The translations under genes and the position numbers were made by a program. Shown here in pieces: positions 6,538-10,000 of a DNA stretch of 10,000 bases (positions are counted from its first letter, which is position 1; each line of letters starts with the position of its first letter). Under the pieces are notes generated by a model, which had not been told where the DNA came from, made no database searches, and was given only the letters and a program-made list of their open reading frames with translations. The DNA is from Anaerolinea sp. (GTDB lineage Bacteria > Chloroflexota > Anaerolineae > Anaerolineales > Anaerolineaceae): assembly GCA_020216845.1 (NCBI GenBank), contig JAIWNK010000108.1, positions 1-10,000 on the forward strand. Direction: 5' to 3'.

Positions 6538-6963
6538 GTGGAAAAGACCTACGTAATCAAAGGAAAGCCTGAATCAGATTGGATTTTGATTGATGCAACC
6601 GATCAAAGTCTGGGCCGCCTGGCCACGCAGATTGCCCACTATTTGCTGGGCAAGCACAAACCCACCTACACCCCCGGTGTGATGATGGGTGACTACGTGG
6701 TGGTGATCAATGTTGCCAAGTTGGCGATTGCTCCCAAGCGCTTGGATACCAAGTTCTATTACAAGCATTCCGGTTATCCGGGTGGCTTGCGGACGGTGGG
6801 CATGCGCGAGCAGATGAAAACACACCCTGACCGTGTGATTCGCGCTGCGGTGTGGGGCATGTTGCCGCACAATAAAGTTGGCCGACAGTTGATCAATCGG
6901 CTGAAGATTTTTGAAGGTGCTGAGCATGTGCATCAGGCCCAGCAGCCGAAACCAGTTGCGTAA
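6538..6963 (+). CDS. rplM: 50S ribosomal protein L13
   Basis: L13 is an early-assembly protein of the large subunit. The 141-residue product matches the normal length and has the family-typical start (KTYVIKGKPESDWILIDATDQSLGRLA), then HKPTYTPGVMMGDYVVVIN, YYKHSGYPGGLRTVGM and the VWGMLPHNKVGRQLINRLKIFEGAEHVH block. The start is GTG at 6538, supported by a GGAGAAGGA ribosome binding region at 6527-6535 and by homology; no in-frame ATG is better placed. It lies 27 nt after truA and 12 nt before rpsI, with which it forms a conserved pair. Confidence 0.98.
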   Translation: MEKTYVIKGKPESDWILIDATDQSLGRLATQIAHYLLGKHKPTYTPGVMMGDYVVVINVAKLAIAPKRLDTKFYYKHSGYPGGLRTVGMREQMKTHPDRVIRAAVWGMLPHNKVGRQLINRLKIFEGAEHVHQAQQPKPVA

Positions 6964-6975
6964 AGGAGCTAGGGA

Positions 6976-7368
6976 ATGACGACGTATATTGAATGCATTG
7001 GACGGCGCAAAGAAAGCACCGCTCGCGTGCGCATTATGCCCGGCTCGGGTAAGTTCATTGTCAACGACCGCGATGCGCAGGAATATTTTCCGCGCGTGGG
7101 CGACCTGGAAACGATCCTGAAGCCGTTCATGGCTGCTAATCAGGATCGCAACACCTTCGATGTGTCGGTGTTGGTGAAGGGTGGCGGCGTGTCAGGTCAG
7201 ACGGGCGCAGTGACGCTGGGTCTGGCGCGCGCTCTGGCGCGCATGAACGCCGAGTTTGTGCCGATGCTGCGCAAGTATGGCTTGCTGACCCGCGATGCGC
7301 GTGCCAAAGAGCGCAAGAAGCCCGGTCTCAAGCGCGCCCGCAAGGCCCCGACCTACACCAAGCGTTAA
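6976..7368 (+). CDS. rpsI: 30S ribosomal protein S9
   Basis: S9 is a small-subunit head protein whose long C-terminal tail touches the anticodon loop of P-site tRNA. The 130 residues are a normal length. The core shows YIECIGRRKESTARVRIMPGSGKFIVN, the VLVKGGGVSGQTGAVTLGLARAL segment, then RKYGLLTRDARAKERKKPGLKRARKAP and the terminal Lys-Arg that reaches the tRNA (ending TYTKR). The AGGAG at 6964-6968 is 7 nt before the ATG and overlaps the end of rplM. It is the last gene of the tightly packed ribosomal block; a 138-nt gap follows. Confidence 0.99.
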   Translation: MTTYIECIGRRKESTARVRIMPGSGKFIVNDRDAQEYFPRVGDLETILKPFMAANQDRNTFDVSVLVKGGGVSGQTGAVTLGLARALARMNAEFVPMLRKYGLLTRDARAKERKKPGLKRARKAPTYTKR

Positions 7369-7399
7369 ATCGTTGTCTTTCGACGCTTTTGGCGGTCTG

Positions 7400-7431
7400 T
7401 TGACTGTGCAGAGGCGTTGAACTGGCATATT
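7400..7431 (+). promoter_or_regulatory. Weak promoter candidate upstream of the mazG-family gene
   Basis: TTGACT (7400-7405) is a 5-of-6 match to the -35 consensus, but the best following -10, CATATT (7426-7431, 4 of 6), sits at a long 20-bp spacing. Transcription from here would pass through the downstream hairpin before reaching the gene. This is a weak prediction. Confidence 0.25.
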
Positions 7432-7448
7432 TTTCGAATCTTCTGAGT

Positions 7449-7495
7449 GCTTGCGCAGATGGCTTTTGCCTCCTGCGCAAGCCTTGTTTGTTTTT
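7449..7495 (+). terminator. Intrinsic terminator or attenuator between rpsI and the mazG-family gene
   Basis: GCTTGCGCAG (7449-7458) pairs perfectly over 10 bp with CTGCGCAAGC (7473-7482). An inner GGC/GCC stem closes a TTTT loop. A T-rich but interrupted tract follows (7484-7495), ending exactly where the GGAGG ribosome binding site of the next gene begins. It probably ends the ribosomal-protein transcript; since no clear promoter follows it, it could also attenuate expression of the next gene. Confidence 0.75.
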
Positions 7496-7500
7496 GGAGG
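7496..7500 (+). promoter_or_regulatory. Ribosome binding site that sets the start of the mazG-family gene
   Basis: GGAGG is 6 nt before ATG 7507. This favours 7507 over the upstream in-frame GTG at 7447, whose extra 20 codons run through the terminator hairpin. Confidence 0.85.
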
Positions 7501-7506
7501 AGTGAC

Positions 7507-8580
7507 ATGGGCGCAAATGATTTGCGGAAGGTGGCAGCAGCGCAAGATGCGTTGGGGCTGAGTGCTGCCGGGCAAGAGACGGTGGTGCGGGCAGCCATGC
7601 TGTGTGCCCAACATTGTCCAGGTTTTGCGGTGGATCAGCCGGCCTGGGTGGTGGATGTGGATGAGCTGGAACAGGCTCAGCAGTTGATGGGCGTGCTGAA
7701 AGCTGCCTATCCGGCGGAGCATGTGTGCTGCTGGGTGGGGGAACAGGGTCAACAACAGCATGTGCCGTTGGCGCACCTGGCACAAGCCTGGCCGGGGGCT
7801 GGGGCTTTGCTGTATGTGCCGCCTTTGCCCTTGGGCGCTTCGTTAGAATCGTTTCAAGACGTGGTAGCTCATTTGCGCGCTCCTGATGGCTGTCCATGGG
7901 ATCGCAAGCAAACGCACGAAAGCCTGCGACCGTATTTGTTGGAAGAGACATATGAGGCGCTGGATGCGTTAGACGCTGGCGATGCGCAGAAGATGTGTGA
8001 AGAATTTGGCGATTTGTTGTTGCAAATTATGCTGCATGCACAGATTGCCAGCGAACAGGGCACGTTTAACCTGGCGCAAGTGAGTGAGGGCATTTATCGC
8101 AAAATTGTTCGGCGTCATCCGCATGTGTTTGGCGAGGTGCAGGTGGATGGCGTGGGGGGGGTGTTGCAAAATTGGGAACGCTTGAAGGCCGAGGAGCGCG
8201 CTGCCAATGGACAGGCAGAAAAAGGCATGTTGGATAGTGTGCCGGTGGCGCTGCCGGCGCTTTCGCTGGCGCAGGAGTATCAGAGCCGGGCTGAACGGGT
8301 GGGCCTGGTGAGCGATTGGGCAGGTGCACTGGAACAGGTGACACAGGCGTTGCAAGCGGTGCAGCCGGGGCAGAGTGCGGCCTTTGGTGCCCTGCTGTTT
8401 GCGGTGGCGCGTTTGGCGCGAGCTGGTAAGCTGGATGCTGAAAGCGTTTTGCGTGAGGAAAATCGCCGCTTTCGGGCGCGTTTTCGGCAACTGGAGCATC
8501 GTGCCCGGCAAATCGGCCAGGATTTGACAAGCATTGCTGCGCAAACCCTGATGGATTGGTGGGATGAAGCCGACGAATGA
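7507..8580 (+). CDS. mazG: MazG-family NTP pyrophosphohydrolase with partial methylase-like N-terminus
   Basis: MazG proteins hydrolyse nucleoside triphosphates to monophosphates and pyrophosphate, clearing abnormal nucleotides or tuning stress nucleotides. The 357-residue product has three parts. Residues about 13-107 resemble the C-terminal half of the tetrapyrrole-methylase domain found in YabN-type MazG fusions (a DALGL-like start, ending LLYVPPLP); the glycine-rich SAM-binding half is missing. Residues about 110-235 are a well-kept MazG domain: CPWDRKQTHESL (129-140), EETYE with E146, E147 and E150, EEFGD with E166 and D169, and RRHPHVFGE (202-210). Residues about 250-333 match the second MazG domain (LPALSLAQEYQSRAERVG, FRARFRQLE), but its acidic residues are gone (for example Q280, A281, A284, A292, A295). 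The gene lies after a terminator and converges on the M32 peptidase gene. MazG assignment is firm; the substrate is unknown. Confidence 0.93.
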   Translation: MGANDLRKVAAAQDALGLSAAGQETVVRAAMLCAQHCPGFAVDQPAWVVDVDELEQAQQLMGVLKAAYPAEHVCCWVGEQGQQQHVPLAHLAQAWPGAGALLYVPPLPLGASLESFQDVVAHLRAPDGCPWDRKQTHESLRPYLLEETYEALDALDAGDAQKMCEEFGDLLLQIMLHAQIASEQGTFNLAQVSEGIYRKIVRRHPHVFGEVQVDGVGGVLQNWERLKAEERAANGQAEKGMLDSVPVALPALSLAQEYQSRAERVGLVSDWAGALEQVTQALQAVQPGQSAAFGALLFAVARLARAGKLDAESVLREENRRFRARFRQLEHRARQIGQDLTSIAAQTLMDWWDEADE

Positions 8581-8588
8581 AATCAACC

Positions 8589-8626
8589 AAAAACCGCCGC
8601 AGGGGGCAACCCCGCGGCGGTTTTTT
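8589..8626. terminator. Bidirectional intrinsic terminator between convergent genes
   Basis: CCGCCGC (8594-8600) pairs with GCGGCGG (8614-8620), with AAA/TTT pairs extending the base. An inner GGGG/CCCC stem closes a GCAA tetraloop, with A8601 bulged. Six T follow on + (8621-8626), and five T on the minus strand come from the A-run 8589-8593. It lies 8 nt after the mazG stop and 13 nt beyond the peptidase stop, so it can serve both. Confidence 0.92.
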
Positions 8627-8639
8627 CTCTCGTGGTATC

Positions 8640-10000
8640 TTAGGCTTGATAGAGCGCTTGATATTTGTTGCGCAGATAGTCCATGTAAGGCTCAATGCTC
8701 AGCGCAGCGCTGCCAGTGATGCGCTGTAGCAGTTCGTTGGCAGTGAATTTGCGTCCGTGTTGGTAGATGTTTTGTTTGAGCCATTGGTGCAGCGTGTTGA
8801 AACGCCCTGCTTCAATTTCGGCGGGGATTTCGGGGTGGGCGCGCAGTGCGGCCTGATAGAAAATTCCGCTCATGATGTTACCGAGCGTGTAGCCCTGGAA
8901 GGCTCCGCCAATGCCGCCGCCATACCAGTGCACATCCTGCAACACGCCCTGACGGTCGTCGGGCGGGGTGATGCCCAGGTCGGCCTGGAAGCGTTCGTTC
9001 CAGGCTTGGGGCAGATGGCGCACTTCCAGGCTGCCTTCGAGTAGTTGCAATTCCAGCTCAAAGCGCAACATCACGTGCAGGTTGTAGGTGACTTCATCGG
9101 CATCGGTGCGGATGAGCGATTTTTCGACTTTGTTGATGGCGCGATAGAAGGTGTCGAGTGGCACGTTGCCAAACTGGGCCGGGAAGCTGCGCTGCAAGCG
9201 TGGGTAGAAGAAACGCCAAAAAGGCAGGCTGCGCCCGACAATGTTTTCCCACAGGCGCGATTGGCTTTCATGCACACCGGCAGAAATGCCGCCCGCAAGC
9301 GGGCCGCCATCCAGGGCGGGCGAAATGCCTTGTTCGTACATGGCGTGGCCGGCTTCGTGAATGGTGCTGAAGAGCGCGTCGCCAAAATTGTGTTCATCCA
9401 CGCGGGTGGTGATGCGCACATCCGCAACGCTGAAACTGGTGGTGAAGGGGTGTGGGCTTTTGTCTTGGCGCCCGCGTTCAAAATCGAAGCCAAGTTGGCG
9501 GATGACTTCGATGCCAAATTCGATCTGCTGCTTTTCGGGGAAGTGAGTGCGCAGGCAGGCGTCATCTGCCGGGGGAAGGTTGGTGATGGCTTGAACAAGC
9601 GGCACAAGTTGCTCGCGCAGCGCGCTGAAGATGGCGCGCACATGGGAGGCCTTCATACCATAGTCGGAAAAATCAATCAACGGGTCGGCAATGTGTTCAT
9701 AGCCGGGGAAGAATTGGGCCATTTGGCGGCTAAAATCGAGCGATTTTTCGAGGTAGGGCTGCACCATGGCAAAATCATTGCTGGGGCGGGCCTCTGTCCA
9801 CACCTGATAGGTTTCGGCGCCGTGTTTGAAGAAGCGGGAGATAAAATCGGGTGGAATGCGCAAAGCGCGTTCATAGGAACGCCGTGTCACGCGAATCAGG
9901 CTGGCGTCATCCGAGTCGTAGGGCAGACTTTCTTCAAGTGGGCGGAGGTCATCCAGCAGATGGCCGATGGCTGGGTCTATGAATTTCTCTTGCGAGAGTC
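8640..10000 (-). CDS. M32 family metallocarboxypeptidase (carboxypeptidase Taq type), N-terminus outside window
   Basis: M32 enzymes are cytosolic zinc carboxypeptidases that remove residues from peptide C-termini. The frame ends with TAA at 8640-8642 and is still open at the right edge, giving about 452 visible residues against about 500 for the family; roughly 50 N-terminal residues are missing. Signatures in order: HPF (9444-9452) and DVRITTR just downstream, the zinc motif HEAGH (9345-9359), HESQSR with the third ligand Glu (9255-9272), IRTDADEVTYNLH (about 9075-9113) and GVLQDVHW (8925-8948) followed by a glycine-rich YGGGIGG. All diagnostic motifs are intact, so the enzyme should be active. 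The GTG at 9890 is not the start, because upstream codons continue in-frame to the edge. It is convergent to mazG and shares the terminator with it. Its promoter is outside the window. Confidence 0.97.
   Translation of the reverse strand, partial: LSQEKFIDPAIGHLLDDLRPLEESLPYDSDDASLIRVTRRSYERALRIPPDFISRFFKHGAETYQVWTEARPSNDFAMVQPYLEKSLDFSRQMAQFFPGYEHIADPLIDFSDYGMKASHVRAIFSALREQLVPLVQAITNLPPADDACLRTHFPEKQQIEFGIEVIRQLGFDFERGRQDKSPHPFTTSFSVADVRITTRVDEHNFGDALFSTIHEAGHAMYEQGISPALDGGPLAGGISAGVHESQSRLWENIVGRSLPFWRFFYPRLQRSFPAQFGNVPLDTFYRAINKVEKSLIRTDADEVTYNLHVMLRFELELQLLEGSLEVRHLPQAWNERFQADLGITPPDDRQGVLQDVHWYGGGIGGAFQGYTLGNIMSGIFYQAALRAHPEIPAEIEAGRFNTLHQWLKQNIYQHGRKFTANELLQRITGSAALSIEPYMDYLRNKYQALYQA

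Noticed and set aside
7447..7506. Start of the mazG-family protein at GTG 7447
   Set aside because: Those 20 codons run through a perfect 10-bp terminator stem, while ATG 7507 has an ideal GGAGG 6 nt upstream.
7328..7951. 207-codon minus-strand frame across the rpsI-mazG gap
   Set aside because: Pro-rich, motif-free translation that crosses the terminator hairpin and lies antisense to rpsI and mazG; no ribosome binding site or homology seen.

Overview
The window is the distal half of a bacterial ribosomal-protein/translation supercluster on the + strand, followed by a nucleotide-pyrophosphatase gene and a convergent peptidase gene. The DNA is moderately G+C-rich. I would place it in Chloroflexota (Anaerolineae-like) at moderate confidence. 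The gene order and the MazG and M32 protein styles suggest this, but no rRNA or other decisive marker is present.

Layout. secY enters from the left edge without its N-terminus. It is followed at short spacing by adk, map, rpmJ, rpsM, rpsK, rpsD, rpoA, rplQ, truA, rplM and rpsI, all on +. infA, which often sits between map and rpmJ, is absent; that 61-nt gap instead holds a good sigma70-type promoter. A 138-nt gap after rpsI carries a strong terminator-like hairpin directly against the ribosome binding site of a mazG-family gene. A bidirectional terminator then separates mazG from an M32 carboxypeptidase gene on the minus strand, which runs off the right edge. No stretch over 300 nt lacks a gene. 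I see no RNA genes, mobile elements, CRISPR arrays or long repeats.

How the genes work together. SecY is the membrane channel for protein export. Adk balances adenine nucleotides. Map removes the initiator Met from nascent chains. S13, S11, S4, S9, L36, L17 and L13 are ribosome parts. RpoA is the RNA polymerase alpha subunit. TruA makes tRNA pseudouridines. MazG-type enzymes hydrolyse NTPs, and M32 enzymes trim peptides from the C-terminus.

I did not find a new multi-gene system; this is mainly conserved housekeeping DNA. The points worth a second look are: the infA-less junction with its promoter, a long imperfect hairpin between rpsM and rpsK, a palindrome that buries the truA start codon, a UUCG hairpin at the rpoA ribosome binding site, a mazG product that keeps only half of its methylase domain and has lost the catalytic residues of its second MazG domain, and a degenerate zinc motif in adenylate kinase.
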